From assembly GCF_004210375.1 (NCBI RefSeq), contig NC_134831.1, positions 248,001 through 312,000 on the forward strand: a stretch of 64,000 nucleotides of DNA, read 5' to 3'. The stretch comes from Tachypleus tridentatus. Its lineage: Eukaryota; Arthropoda; Merostomata; Xiphosura; Limulidae. The notes beneath the pieces are model-generated. The model ran no database searches, was not told the origin of the DNA, and saw only the letters and a list, made by a program, of their open reading frames with translations. The translations under genes and the position numbers were made by a program. Position 1 is the first letter of the stretch; every line of letters starts with the position of its first letter. Of the stretch, positions 1 through 12,775 are shown one piece after another.

Positions 1-110
1 TAATGACTAGCTGCTTTCCCTCTAGTTTTACACTACTAAATTAGGGACGGCTAGCGCAGATAGCCCTAGAGTAGCTTTGAGCGAAATTCAAAAACAAAAA
101 ACAAACAAAC
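1..110 (+). repeat. SINE-A, 3' half, cut by window edge
   Basis: This is the tail half of the SINE-A family. It shows the shared blocks GACTAGCTGC, TTAGGGACGGCTAGC and GCAGATAGCCCT, then GCGAAATTCAAAAAC and an A-rich CAAA tail. The tRNA-like head lies left of the window. Confidence 0.85.
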
Positions 111-1267
111 CGTCGATATCTTAATTTGTTGGGCTCTACTTTTTACAATTTCGCTGTAAGTTTGTCGATTAAAACATAAACTTTCAAATGGGTTAAATGG
201 AATGACAACAAATGAAATCAGTAGAAATCAGTAAAAGGTTCTAGCGCAAAAGGATTACGTATCGTCTAGTTTCCTGTATACTTTACGCAGAAAATGAGTG
301 ATTTCACCAAATTCTTTGGTTAGTTTAGTATATCAACGTAATGTAACGAGTGGATTCAAACCGTGGTGAAATATTTAAGAGCAAACTGATAATTTGGGAG
401 TTAAATTAATGAAATATAGTCAACAGAAAATAGAGGAAAGTTGTGTTGATGTAATAACATGTCCATTAAAGAAAAACTATTTAGCTAGTCTAATCCTCTA
501 AGCTTCACAGTTCAAATTATAAATCACTGACATCCTTTGTTTAATTTTTATCAAAATTAATGTTATAATAATAAACTTGTGTTGTTCGAAACAGAGGAAT
601 TTTAATTGCAGATGTGACATAATTATTCGCAGGACATGTTTTTTTTTTTTTTGTCTGCAATTAAACAGAAAACTGCATAATGGGTTGTCTGTATTTTGTC
701 CACTACGGGTATTGAAATCTGGATTACAGCGGTGTGAGTTCGTAAACATATCGCTGTGCCACTAGGAGGCATTCTTCGTAGAATTTCAAACGGTAATTTA
801 TTTCACTTTAGGCTCTTGGTACCAATACAGTAATTCTGAAATTTAATCAAAAACAATATAATTTAGAGAAATAAATGCAAGTTTTGTTAAGGGTAATTTA
901 TTTATTTGTATTATCACACTTAAGCATCGTGTATGTAACAATGTATTCTGTATCCGGTTTTTGATCTCGTTGCTGTATGTGATTTTTTTCTTTCACCAGT
1001 TAGCTAATCTAGAAAAATCCTATTTATTGTTTTAAAAACATGAAGGGTCAATAACTTTCGTATTATTTACTGAAGAATTTTAACAGTCTTCAGTTTTTGT
1101 CTTTTACAAATGTAAATTAGGATAAAAAATTTTTAATATATTACTAAAAGTCACATTATATACTACATTATTCACCGATAAGCAGTTATGATTTGTTTGT
1201 TATTAAGTGCGAACCTAAAAAAAGGAATGTTTGTACTGTATCCACCACGGGCACCGAATCTCGGGTC
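111..1267. other. Intergenic, no gene seen
   Basis: AT-rich DNA with frequent stops in all frames. It contains only two SINE-B fragments: 640-769, and a short piece near 1,225-1,265 with the CCACCACGGGCACCGAATC block. Confidence 0.6.
640..769 (-). repeat. SINE-B copy, inverted
   Basis: Read on the minus strand this begins with CCTAGTGGCACAGCGATAT. It has a B-box-like segment ending in CAATACCCGTAGTGGAC, then a tail of AATTGCAGAC and poly-A. It belongs to a second short family with tRNA-like A and B boxes, seen again near 20.4, 30.1, 32.6, 46.9, 51.8, 58.0 and 60.2 kb. The copy is diverged. Confidence 0.6.
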
Positions 1268-1566
1268 TTAACGTTATATTTTGTTTGTTTTGTTTTTTTG
1301 GAATTTCGCACAAAGCTACTCGAGGGCTATCTGTGCTAGCCGTCCCTAATTTAGCAGTGTAAGACTAGAGGGAAGGCAGCTAGTCATCACCACCCACCGC
1401 CAACTCTTGGGCTACTCTTTTACCAACGAATAGTGGGATTGATCGTCACATTATAACGCCCCCACGGCTGGGAGGGCGAGCATGTTTAGCGCGACGCGGG
1501 CGCGAACCCGCGAATTACGAGTCGCACGCCTTACGCGCTAGGCCATGCCGGGCCCTTAACGTTATA
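1268..1566 (-). repeat. SINE-A, full length with target duplication
   Basis: A full SINE-A copy on the minus strand. The tRNA-like head lies at the 1,555 end (GGCATGGCC, B box GGGTTCGCGCCCGC). The body includes GCGTTATAATGTGACG and TTGGTAAAAGAGTAGCCC, and the tail is T-rich on the plus strand. It is flanked by the perfect direct repeat TTAACGTTATA at 1,268-1,278 and 1,556-1,566. This shows insertion by LINE-type target-primed reverse transcription and defines the element as 1,279-1,555. Confidence 0.92.
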
Positions 1567-4450
1567 AACCTTGTGACTTACTGCTAAGCCAATGAAGAGG
1601 AGCAGTCTTAGAAAAATCGTCCGTTAACATTGTCCGTTGACTTACTACTGAAAAGAGAGACTCTCCTGAAAAGTATAGCTATTCAGTAATCGTGACGTAT
1701 TTGGTCATTGACAAGAAAACTATTAATGTGATATTAAAACAATATTTCTGCTCGTGTTACGTAATTTCCGTAGTTCATATTGGTGTACAGAAGACATTTA
1801 ATACTAGAAATAAACGATCTAATAACATTAAGCTGTTTTTTATTGGACCTTCAACGTTCTACTTTACAATTTTTTTTTTATTTTCTGTTCTTATTCTAGA
1901 AGAGCTGTTAAACCTGACGCCAGTGATGGAAAATAGTCCCTTGAAACACACCCTTCAGTTCAGGCTCAAATGCAATGTTACTTACCAGCTATATCTGAAA
2001 TAAAATAGCCCTTCCTAGCTTTGTTCCCCTTAACATTGTAACTTGCTTTATGAATGTATATCTTTCTACTCGACGTTTTACCCTGGGAGCAATGCATAAA
2101 TAAAATGTAATCTGATTAATGTTGTTGTCGGCCTTTGATCTAATTCATCGACTTCTTCGGTTTAGAAACCTGGAGCCGAATCTGAGTTACTCGCGATTTA
2201 CTAGGTCGCAGTCATCTTACTACGATAGTTATTTTAAGCTTTTGGAATAAATTAAACATAGACATCAGTAGTCAAGCCTGATATAATTTTTAAAGTACAT
2301 ATCCAATAGTTAGAAGAATTGGGGTTCTACCCAGCTAATTGTAACGTTTTCTTTTAAAATACATCTTATGAAGTTTTTAGTGAAGCCTTCATTTTCGTAG
2401 AATTGTGATAAAGCTCATAATAGTTATCAGTCTAATACATTTAATTACAAAAACCTGTTTTCTGACCATGTATATTTCAAATTACCTCTAATTTTAGTTT
2501 ACTGGTATTTATTATGCTCATTAACCTCCTTTTATCTTCATAACTGCAAAATAATAGTAATAAAACAGTCAGTGTTTTCTAACTAGAGCTCTTCACGCCG
2601 TTAATCTTTGGATTAACCCTTGCGTTGTATTGTGCTGCAGGCCCTTTATCAGTGTACATGTATGCGTTGTACCCCGGAAATTACAACATATGCTAACCTT
2701 CTTTCTCTACATCTTCTTATAGACATCATTTTCTTTGGCTTTGCATTTCACACATCCCAAGGAAATTTCTAAATTTCTGATATTATATATTGAATATGTC
2801 ACACAACAACAGAAGCATGTTTTCGACAGGATAATGCTCTTTAGCAAGAGTATGAAGAGAAATCCTGGGACTTTTTCGACATTCATTGCTTTACTTCTGT
2901 AGCTCTTCACTGAAATATACCTGAGAATAAGAAAAGTAGATATCATCAAGTATTCCTTCACTTGTACAAAAGAAGTTACTCCCCATCATCACAGAAAAAT
3001 CAAAGCAGTGTTTATAGAAGCCACAAGATTTATCACATACAGGTCGTGAATACCAAACGTATAAAATATGCAGTGTATCAAGAATGACAAACAATGCACG
3101 TGATAGAAGTACGCCTGCAAATGTAGCCCGAGTGATTTTTGACCACTACGAAAAAATAAATGAAACCGTAGCAAAAACTGTAACATTGTAACAAATTGAA
3201 ATGAAAGTTGCTGCCACAGTGACAAGGTTTATAGAGCATATGGAAACAAACTTATTGGAGTAAATCTATAGAACCGTGTAAACTTTCTATATAAAAATGA
3301 AATGAAAAGTCCTACAAAGTAGTCAAATGTAACTTTCATCTATGAGGGCATGAATATCGAGCTTTTAGATAGCAAATGTAAAACAGTAAACTTTTTTTTT
3401 TTTTCAATTTAATAACGTTTATACGAAACGTACAGCAGAAAATAAGAATAATGTAAACAAACTTATTGTTGCCTGAATACATTACAGATGAAGATAATGT
3501 TTAATCCATTACTAAAATGAATAAAATTACAGTAAATTGAAAGTATTATAACTGTCCTACATGCATATATATTATAATAATAATTCATACAATCAGCCGT
3601 CTAAACTTTAAATCCAAAGTAAGGCTTTGAATTGTTTTTTGTGTTCATAATCATAACGAAAGGTGGGCAAATACAAGAGCAATATATAATTATTTTTCTG
3701 TTTAAATATTGTCATCATTTATACGTCTATTACTAGCTTTAAGCAACACCATTTCAAAATATTTACAGGCACTATATAGTTTTTTGAATAATTGAGAGCT
3801 ACATTATGTTTTTAAGCTACGTTCGGATTTATTACATACACTTTATGTGAAATCTATAGATTATCAGTACCGTAAGCTCGTTTTCTTGCTTCTTACCTTG
3901 TTTATGTAACTAGTCTTTTTTCCTTTGTTTCAAAATGTACTTGTTTAGAACTAGAAAGGTTTCAAAATGTACTTGTTTAGAACTAGAAAGTACGAAAATA
4001 TTGTGCAAAAAAAAAAAACCCAACAAAAACGCGTAACACGTTTTCGTTGAAAAACTATATTAAAATAGTTTTGCAATTAAATAAGTATCTTATATGACTC
4101 ATTTAATAGTTTTTGTTTTCAAATTAGTTACAAATAATAAACTTTTGCTATTTCTTGTATGTAATCAAACAATTTCATTAGCTTTATTTATGTAAAACAG
4201 CTGTGGAAATAAAGAAACCCGAAATACAGCTTTTTTTTTTTTTTTTACGAAAAGTAATCTCGAACTGTCCGTGTACAAAATGATAATTTTCTATGTGTTT
4301 GAAGTTACCGCTTTAGAGCCTGTGAAGTTGTAAAGCGGTGTATACGAAAACTCCACGTACGGTCCAAACATGAAAGGTACCGTTCCGTTGTATAATACAA
4401 TTTGCTTATTTTTGCAAAGTAGGGGCAGGCAAATTTTGATTGAAGTGTTT
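1567..4450. other. Intergenic, no gene seen
   Basis: AT-rich DNA with short chance reading frames only (for example 1,692-2,003 plus and 2,707-3,225 minus). None shows codon structure, domain motifs or paired splice signals that I recognise. It includes homopolymer T runs near 3,391 and 4,232 and a 32-bp duplication at 3,927. Confidence 0.55.
3927..3990. repeat. Perfect 32-bp tandem duplication
   Basis: Positions 3,927-3,958 and 3,959-3,990 are identical (unit begins GTTTCAAAATGTACTTG). The exact identity in otherwise decayed spacer suggests a recent event. Confidence 0.9.
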
Positions 4451-4452
4451 TT

Positions 4453-4498
4453 ATTGGTGCGGCTTGCTATGTGTATAGTGACGTCACTCCATAATAGG
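4453..4498 (+). promoter_or_regulatory. CCAAT, CRE and CArG cluster (candidate promoter)
   Basis: Within 46 bp there is an inverted CCAAT box (ATTGG, 4,453-4,457), a perfect palindromic CRE (TGACGTCA, 4,479-4,486) and a perfect CArG box (CCATAATAGG, 4,489-4,498; consensus CC(A/T)6GG). They sit in a locally GC-richer patch. In known promoters this set binds NF-Y, CREB/ATF and SRF. Whether it acts as a promoter here is inferred. Confidence 0.45.
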
Positions 4499-4499
4499 C

Positions 4500-4679
4500 G
4501 CTCCGCGTCGGGCATGTGTATCTGTAGGAAGGTGGAGTAAAATTGTTATGAATCTACTCTTAGTCAAATATTGTTCGTTTCAAGTGAAAGAATGGTGAGA
4601 GTAACAGGCAAAATTATTATTTGTACATCAGTCAGGAAGCATAGACAAAGTGAAATAGTATAAGAAAACATTTGAAAAG
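4500..4679 (+). other. Possible noncoding first exon
   Basis: The stretch after the CRE/CArG cluster runs to a strong splice donor, TTGAAAAG|GTAAGA, cut after 4,679. It has no long reading frame. It could be a 5' UTR exon of an unseen plus-strand gene, or a far-upstream alternative first exon of Axin. There is no transcript evidence. Confidence 0.25.
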
Positions 4680-4681
4680 GT

Positions 4682-7600
4682 AAGATGTCGTAGTATTTGT
4701 TAATATATTGTTACTAACCAGTCCGTGCTAGTACTATAGCACTTTTTCTCACAGAAATCGTTCTCACGGAGGGTTTGTCCGATTATGGGCCACCGTTCAA
4801 AATTCGTCGTTTGGTTGTTGCTCGTTGTGTTAGGCTTAAAGAACTTGTTCAGCTGATAATAAACAAGAAGACTAATATGATTGTTACAGTCGGCTTGCGG
4901 GCTTGTAAAAATATCAAGTTTCTATCATTTAACTGTAAATAACATGAATTATAACTGTACAAATTTATAATGATTCACTTTGTAATGTTTATTTATAAAT
5001 TGCAAAAAAAAGTAAGTGGCATCACACTAATTTGATTTAATTTAAAGCCATAATATTTAGGTTAAAACATTTTTATGAAATATATAGTGTTTTGTGTATC
5101 AAGTATGTGTAATTTGTTTAAATATATCCAAAATACAAAGAAATTGGCCAGATAACGATATGCTCTAACATTTTAAAACTGTTTAATAGCAGAATGATAA
5201 TATGAAGTTATTAAAAATAAACGTGTAAACACTAAACTGCTGACTGTAAAAACTAATATTAAAGTCGGAGCTAAAACAAGTGATGCTTTCTGCATGTGTG
5301 GCTGTGAAATCTATAGGAATTATTAACATTTATTTGATAGAAATACAAATGTTTGTTATCCAACTGTTGATGGATATATTGTTTTAGATAGTTATTAATA
5401 GGAATGCTAAATCTTTACTATCATACCATTGCTTTTTATTTTGAAATTAATTTTTTTACTGAGACATTTCAATACAGGTTTATAATAAAATTTATTTTTA
5501 AAAAGCTAATGTGAATTGCCTTTTTTATTTTTACTTTAATATATTTAGTGGACTGTTTGATATTTTGTTAAATAAGTAATTATAGTTTTCTATTATTCAT
5601 TTAGTATGAGGACAAGATTTGAAACATTTGAACTATTTCTACAAGTTACAGTGAAAATGAAATTTGTGATTTGACAGCTTTTGTATGACTAATGTTATGA
5701 ATGAATGTTCAGAAATTGGTCCACTCATTTTTGCATACGAGTTGTATAAAAGAAAGTTTATCTATTTACATAAATATGTTAATCTATAATACAAAGATCA
5801 TCTGTAAAAGTAGATTTGATCAATCAGATATCTGTTTTTAAAATACTAGTTCTATAAGTAGAGTTGAAGGTATAGAAAATTAAAATCCTACCAACAAAAT
5901 TGTATTTTTAAGAAAGTTTATTGACAAGTTCCTGTATTAAAGAATTGCCCACGTTATGTAATTAATGGTCAACACTCATCAGACCTGCCCCATTAAAATC
6001 AGTTTTGTTAAATGTTCTCAGAGTGAGCTTTCTCATTGATAATCTTGTATTTAGCAACATGTTATTAATATAAGCACTAAACAATGAATGGTTTTAAAAA
6101 TAACTGACAAATTTCACAGTCATAGTTCTAAATGAAAGGAATCCTTATTTTTCCTTCTGTAATTGTTTACCATAATTTACATTGACAGAAGTTCTCTCTA
6201 GTCATAAGATTATCATCATACATGGTACTTATGATAGTGTAAACATTTAATAAAACATTGTAAGTTCAGTGTTATTTATGTTATTTATTGATGTTTTCTG
6301 TAGAAAATCAAAAGCACTCTGTATAATATAATTATATTGTACTACTAACCTTCTTAAAACTGGAGGAGTGAAAGATTGAGTGAAATAAGTTTTTTATTTT
6401 GTCTGGAGAATAAAGATCTTTTGTTTTTTCTCTATCTTTAGAGTAAAAACATCCATTTACAAATTCTTAAAAACAACAAAATGTTATAATAATGTTAACA
6501 ACTTGTTACTGATTCCAGTTTAAACCTTAAAACACTTGTTAAAGCAGAGGTTGTAAGAAACTTATTTTACGTTTTGTCATATAAAACTACCATACATTTA
6601 TGACACTTGTTTTGGAAAAATATTTAATTTTCAGTGCTACTGAATGGATTAAAAAGAATATTATTGTGAAATAATAATATTCATGGGTTTAAACTCTTGT
6701 AATCAAAAGTATATTTGATTTAAGAAAAACTTGTTTGAATTTAAAACCTTCAGTGTGTCCATCATATTTTTTTATAATTTTTACAGATGACATGATTTAA
6801 CTTTTTATGGATATTGAGGCTTAGATGATTATATGTTGCACAAATAGTTGGTTTATATCAAAATCAAAATACTGGAGTTGGTGAATTTTGTAAACTAGAT
6901 ATGTGCATGTATAACAATCATAACAAAACAGTTTGATTATTTCTCTATTTTTAGATGTATTTAACTGTTTATCTACATTTGGATATGTTTGTTACTGTCT
7001 ATATTTTTTAGCATGTTTGATCACTTGTTTACCTTTAAATAAGTCTGTTTGTTTGTCTGTTATCAATGTGTTTTGATCTTTTGCCTATCTTTGGTTAAGT
7101 TTCATATACTATTTAATTTTGAGTTTAATTATTATTAATGTGTGTGATTTCTTATTTAATTTTAGATGTCTATGATTCTTCTTTTTTTTTTTTTAACAAT
7201 TTGTCTAGCTTTGAGCAACTTCAGCTGATATTAAAAAAAACAGCAAGCTACCAAAGTCTGTTTTATAGCAAGTCAATATTTAAACAATTTTCAGAGCTAT
7301 GCATACTAACTTGTCTAATGACATGTTTTATGTTCATAAATTCTACTGATTGTTTTCTTTTGTAAACTGATGTAATGAAATAACCAAAAAAATTAATTCA
7401 TAATGCTTGTACCTTAGACAGTGTTTTTTGGGAAAGATTCTTATTTTGTGGCTATTTTTATACTGAATATTGCTTGACATGAGCAGCTGAAGGAAAGTTT
7501 GTGAATAACAAGAAATTTGTATGTACAGCTAAATGCTGTGGTTTTGACCATAATCTGGTTTAAGAAGTTAACCAGTAATTTATTTTGTCTGAGTAAACCA

Positions 7601-9118
7601 GTTTATTTATAATTGCTACCTAACAGGTTTTCATATTTCTGTGAAAATAGTTATTTTTAGACAATGTAAAATGTGTCATTTAGTAGGTAATTATAAGGTA
7701 ATTCTTAATTATAAGAATTAAGCTGCAGAGTTTGGAGACCACTATGGTTGTTCAACCAAGTAAATGCAAAATATAGATTAAAGTGACTTATTTGTATCTT
7801 TGTTCTGTTTATTGATGAATTTCTACATTTGGTAAGTATCCATGATTGTGGAACTATTTAGTGTGGTAATATGAGTGTGTCAAAAGTTATAAAAAGACAT
7901 AGATTAAAATTACTTGTACTTGTTTAATTAGCATTTTAGTTTATTATCAGAACACCAGCATAGGTTTGATAATTTAAATTAATTCAAACTTTGTGTGTTA
8001 GCTAGTTGTTACAGTAACATTATTTAAAATCTCTGGTTAAGAAATATTAAACTTTAAGTGCAGAATGTCTGTAGATCTGTGTATTTCTTAATAACTTGGA
8101 TTACTTACTGCTTTACTTGATCATATGATTGTCTTTTATATTTATGTCGAACAGTTTTCTTCAATTATTCTGAGGGTTTGGTAAAAACAAACAATAATTG
8201 AATATATATAACGAACTGGTAAAAGATTAAATTCTAATGAATTTTGTAAAAGATAATATAAATTGTTGGTAGTTGCATAAAACATTTGATGTACATGTGT
8301 TAATATTAGAAAAGCAGCAAAAGGAAAGTATATATTTGTAACACAGTAGTCCTGGTCCATCCATTCTTTCATTGCATCATCACCACCATTCTTGTGTACA
8401 TACTAATTTGGTTTGAATGATTCTGTAACTATAGTAGGAATATTTATATGTACTAATCCTTTAAAAGAATTGTCTGCAGCCATGTGTAAATGTATAGTGA
8501 AAACTGGATTTTTTTTTTTTTTGCATTACATTAACAAGTATTTAGGATAGACAGAAATTAAGTAAAACAAAAGTAGGTGACATTAAGCTTCTAAATGTTA
8601 AAACCTATATAGAAATCAAAATTTAAGAATATTTTTTATTATCATGATAGTCCGTGTCTGCAATATAAAGATTTTGAATGTTTTTTTTAAAGTTAGTTGT
8701 GGTGGATCATACTGCATGCTCTTGATTTGATAAAAATCTTGATACCACATTGCATTTTGAAAATTATATAAATTCCTTTCAGTGTAACACCTATGCAAAA
8801 ATTGCCAGCCATAAGGTGAATAAAACAAGCACCAACATGTATTGTATTTGATTGTGAGATAAAACTAAGTTCCTAGTTTACTTTGGTAAGACAGCTAATG
8901 GATGTTAATTGATGTCAAGATAGTTACTGAGTATTCAGTAATTGGATGTTAAGGTAGCTACTGAGTGCTTCTGTTTAACAAAATAACAAGACTTGATTAG
9001 ATAAATCGACTGGACTTTAAATTTTTAACCATAACGTATTATAAACAATATATCTGGGGTAATGTTTAAGCATCACCCACATTTCACAGTTAACTTATTT
9101 GGCCAGTGTCTGAATTTC

Positions 9119-9119
<1 letters not shown>
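4682..9119. other. Intergenic or intron, no gene seen
   Basis: Very AT-rich and low in CpG, with no recognisable coding exon. The low CpG contrasts with the CpG-richer DNA at 9.5-10 kb and 26.5 kb. It could be intronic if the candidate exon at 4,500 is real. Confidence 0.5.

Positions 9120-9166
<47 letters not shown>
9120..9166. repeat. (TA)n microsatellite
   Basis: An uninterrupted TA dinucleotide run of about 44 bp. Confidence 0.97.
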
Positions 9167-9168
<2 letters not shown>

Positions 9169-10468
9169 GTATGTTAAACAATGCAAAGTTGTAGTTAAAA
9201 GCTCTTGAAATTTCCCCAAAAATATTTTACAAGGATGGAGGTTTTGCTCATCATAACAAGGCAATGTTTTTTTGTTTGCAGAATAACAGTTTTATATTTG
9301 TGTATTTTTACCTTTTTGTAAATAGTTTTGATGTAGTTTCTGAAACGTTTAACATATCATAATACTTTAATGTTTGTTAAGAGTATAATTGTGTATTAAT
9401 AATATAATTTGGTATTTTTAAAATTACTAAAAATTAGTAAGAATCGAGTAAGAGAATGATAATGCTTAAATAATTTTATCTCATGTTCATAAAAATTTAT
9501 TATAATATTTTAAAAGGTTTGTCCTTGTTTGTCATAGGCGGATGTCGAAGCAATCGTTATCGTCACGTAGTCTTTGCCAGTGTTTAGACAAACGAAACTA
9601 TTAATGAAATAATTTATTTTATACAGAAAAAGAAAATTGACAATTCGTAATGTAAAGGCTGGAAGTCATAAAATTGAATTTTTCGTTGTATCTTCATTAA
9701 GATTAATCCGATTAAATGATTGATTCGCTTTAGGGTTTATCCCCCCCCCCCTCCATTCTTCTCCGAGTAAACGTGGAAGTTTCAAATTTAATTGGAACTT
9801 GCTGGTAAAGCAGCGCACTTGACGATGTATTGTTCGGTTCATTTGCCCTTATCTATTATTGATCGTCAACCGTCGTTGGCTGTTTGGTGAATAACAATAT
9901 TTGAATAGGCCGGAAGCGAGACCTAGTAGTTCAGACTATGTATGACTGGCGCGTGGAATAATGATGAGCCATACTGGAAATTCAGTGTATTTGTTTTTTT
10001 TTAAACTACAGTCAATATCTAAATAAGATTTCTACTTATTGCTAAAGGTTCTTTTTATATTAAGCTGTTGATAAAACTTCTGCTTGGAATCGATGAAACA
10101 AATGTTTGGAAAATTATACAGGGAAGATAATAGATGGTTTCAGTATTGTATGTAATTGTAAGTAATTCGAAAGAGCACAACAAAGAAACATAAATCAAGG
10201 TAAAACTAGGGATAAAAACTTGTATTTCGCATATGGAACAGTTTTTTGTTCTTGTTATGGTATCTCTTTTTTTCTATGCACAAAATTTATAAAACGTAAC
10301 GTCAATGTAGTGTATTTAAATTAAAACAAATAAATGACCTGTCCAGACTGCTCACTTGTGAGTTTAGGTACGTGAAGTTTATTAACGAATCTGATGGCCG
10401 TGCGAGACGTCTGAATGACCGCGAGGTTAAACACTATTTCTCCACATGCGATACCCATCAAACCTATC
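9167..10468. other. Intergenic, no gene seen
   Basis: No coding signal. It contains a poly-C run of about 12 bases near 9,741-9,752. Confidence 0.5.
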
Positions 10469-10715
10469 GGCCTGACGTGGCCAGGTGGTTAAGGCACTCG
10501 ACTCGTAATGTGAGGGTCGTGGGTTCAAATCCTCGTCAAACCAAAAATGCTGGCCCTTTTAGCCGTAGAGGCGTTGTAATACGACAGTCAATCTTACTAT
10601 TCGTTGGTAAAAGAGTACCCCAAGAGTTAGCGGTGGGTGGTGATGACTAGCTGTCTTCCCTCTAGTCTTAAACTGCAAAATTAGGATCGGCTAGCACAGA
10701 TAGCCTCCAAGTAGC
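10469..10715 (+). repeat. SINE-A copy
   Basis: The head GGCCTGACGTGGCCAGGTGG is followed by an anticodon-like loop ACTCGTAAT and the B box GGTTCAAATCC. The conserved body ends CTAGCACAGATAGCC. It is diverged and lacks the GCGAAATTC tail. Confidence 0.9.
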
Positions 10716-12028
10716 TGAATGGTCTGATGAAAAATGAGAAACCGATGAAGTTGTAGTAAGAGAGACACCTAATGCACAAGCGCACTGTACAACATTGTGC
10801 TTGAATTAGGTGTGTGCGAAATACCCGAGTTGTGGAAGAACTAGTTCGGAAAGTATAAATGATTTACGTAGGAAAGGTGTGTGAATCTTGCTGCCGATTA
10901 TGTTTGTATATGACATAAAATTTCGTATGGCTAACGATATAAACAATTGCCTGCTGAATTAACGTGTTTTTTGCCTGCTGATATAAACAGTTGCCTGCTG
11001 AATTAACGTGTTTTTTTGTGTGTCTTTACTCGTTCTACAAGTATCACAGAATCTGTTTTTAAACTTCGGAGAAAGATTTAACTGGTGCCAAAATTTGTTT
11101 CTTGTTATTATTATTATTATTAACGCATTACTTCTACGAACTATAAAGGTTGATAGTCATGATGGTGACTTATGTATTGTAATCAGTGGTGTTTTGAACG
11201 TTAATACAGGAGTAACCTTACTTAAGAATGTTCATTTTCTCATTGTGTATGACGAACTCTAATTACTGCAATCAGAAAAAAAACCCAACAAAAAAACACA
11301 TACATGTGATGGATCTGCCTTAAACGGTTCTGATGTAGTTCTACTCCCACTGATTAGTTCAGGCCACATACAGTTTACCGTGAGAGATGTGAAAACGGGA
11401 GCTATTTCAATATATAAAAAAAACACCAAGTGGTTTCCTTAGATAAATACATTTATTTTGTAATGACATGTTTGTGAATTTCATTGCTTATGTTACACAA
11501 TACTACAGGGTAATGCAAAAGTCGCGACTAGAATGTAATGTCCGAGGCCCGTCTTTATTACGACCTTCCTAAGTCGTGTCTTTTGTTCTACTATGTTTTG
11601 TTCTTTTTCATTTGTTACAATAATCAGTCGGAATTTCATTAATTTTGTGGGGGTGACTATTTTTTATGACGGTGGCCATTTCGTTTGTGGAAATTTCTAA
11701 ACTTGATGCTGTAGTTCGCTACATTACACGAGACGGAACCGTATCGTTTGTATGAAGGTAGGTGAATGTGCCACTTTAAATTGACTTCCATGAACCAGTC
11801 GAGGAAGATCTTTTCTGTTTCTAATGTTGGTAATTAGTACATCACATGACTGACTGCCTGACTTTGTTAGAAACTGGACTAGGGGGAGGAGAAAAACAAA
11901 AATTCAGTCTGTCCTAGTTCTTAAAAATAGTATGTGGAAAAGTGGGAGGAGACGCATCCTCATTTTGCCCACTATGTTAGGCGCCTCTGGTAAATCATTA
12001 GGTAAAAACATGTTTGCATAAAGTTTTT
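10716..12028. other. Intergenic, no gene seen
   Basis: No convincing coding exon. A 92-residue frame at 10,372-10,650 is read straight through the SINE and is not a gene. An imperfect duplication lies at 10,935-11,016. Confidence 0.5.
10935..11016. repeat. Imperfect tandem duplication, about 44 bp
   Basis: GATATAAACARTTGCCTGCT and the following GAATTAACGTGTTTTTT occur at 10,935-10,971 and again at 10,979-11,016 with one substitution. Confidence 0.85.
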
Positions 12029-12125
12029 GTATAAAACAGTGGTTCCCAACCTTTTTTATGCCCCGCACCCCTAAAAAAAATTTAATATTATCTCGCACTC
12101 CTGGTTGGGAACCACTGGTATAAAA
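12029..12125. mobile_element. hAT-type MITE, 81 bp, with 8-bp target duplication
   Basis: The inverted ends CAGTGGTTCCCAACC (12,037) and GGTTGGGAACCACTG (ending 12,117) enclose 51 bp with no coding capacity. The direct repeat GTATAAAA flanks it perfectly at 12,029-12,036 and 12,118-12,125. An 8-bp duplication with CAGTGGTTC-type ends is the hallmark of hAT transposons. The element needs a hAT transposase supplied elsewhere. The intact ends and duplication suggest a fairly young insertion. Confidence 0.93.
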
Positions 12126-12518
12126 GCTTGAAAAGTGAGCCTAACTTAATTGGTTAGAATCATGAAAACGAGCTCATTGTTAGTGTTTCATGTGGGGACT
12201 ACGTGAAGACGAGCTCATTGTCTGTGTTTCTTGTTTTTAGTCTGAAATTGGTTTCATAGTAATTTTCTGGTCAGTTTAGGGATATTAAATGTTACGTAAT
12301 CTAACAACTGTTTCGTAATAATGGAGCTTTGTTTCTCAAGATATAGTAAGTAGGTTTATAAGGGGAGTGTGAGTACAGCAGGGTATCTTAGACTATATGA
12401 CGAACAAATTAGGATAACTTCTTCATTCCTCTTTGTTTTCTACCTCTATATTGATGATCGAATTTTGATTATTTCGAAACGTTTAATAAATACTTCTTAT
12501 ATCACGTTTTTCATCAAG

Positions 12519-12775
12519 TTGGCCAGGTGGTTAGGACGCTCGACACGTAATCTGATGGTCGAGGGTTTGAATTCCCGTCACACCAAACGCATTTGTTCTT
12601 TCGGCTGTGGGGACGTTATAATGACTGTCAATACTGCTATTAGTTGGTAAAAGAGTAGCCCAAGAATTGGCGGTGGGTGCTGATGACAAGCTGCCTTCCC
12701 ACTAGTCTTACACTGGTAAATTTGAGGCGGCTTGCACAGATAGCCTTCGTGTAGCTTCGCGCGAAATTCAGAACA
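12519..12775 (+). repeat. SINE-A copy
   Basis: The head TTGGCCAGGTGGTTAGGACG is followed by B box GGGTTTGAATTCCC, body GTTGGTAAAAGAGTAGCCC and tail TTCGCGCGAAATTCAGAAC. It is moderately diverged. Confidence 0.9.

Noticed and set aside
10469-10545. tRNA gene candidates with good A and B boxes
   Set aside because: All such hits (also near 12.5, 13.7, 19.2, 23.4, 55.7 and 60.4 kb) are the tRNA-like heads of SINE-A, followed by the shared SINE body. No independent tRNA gene was found.
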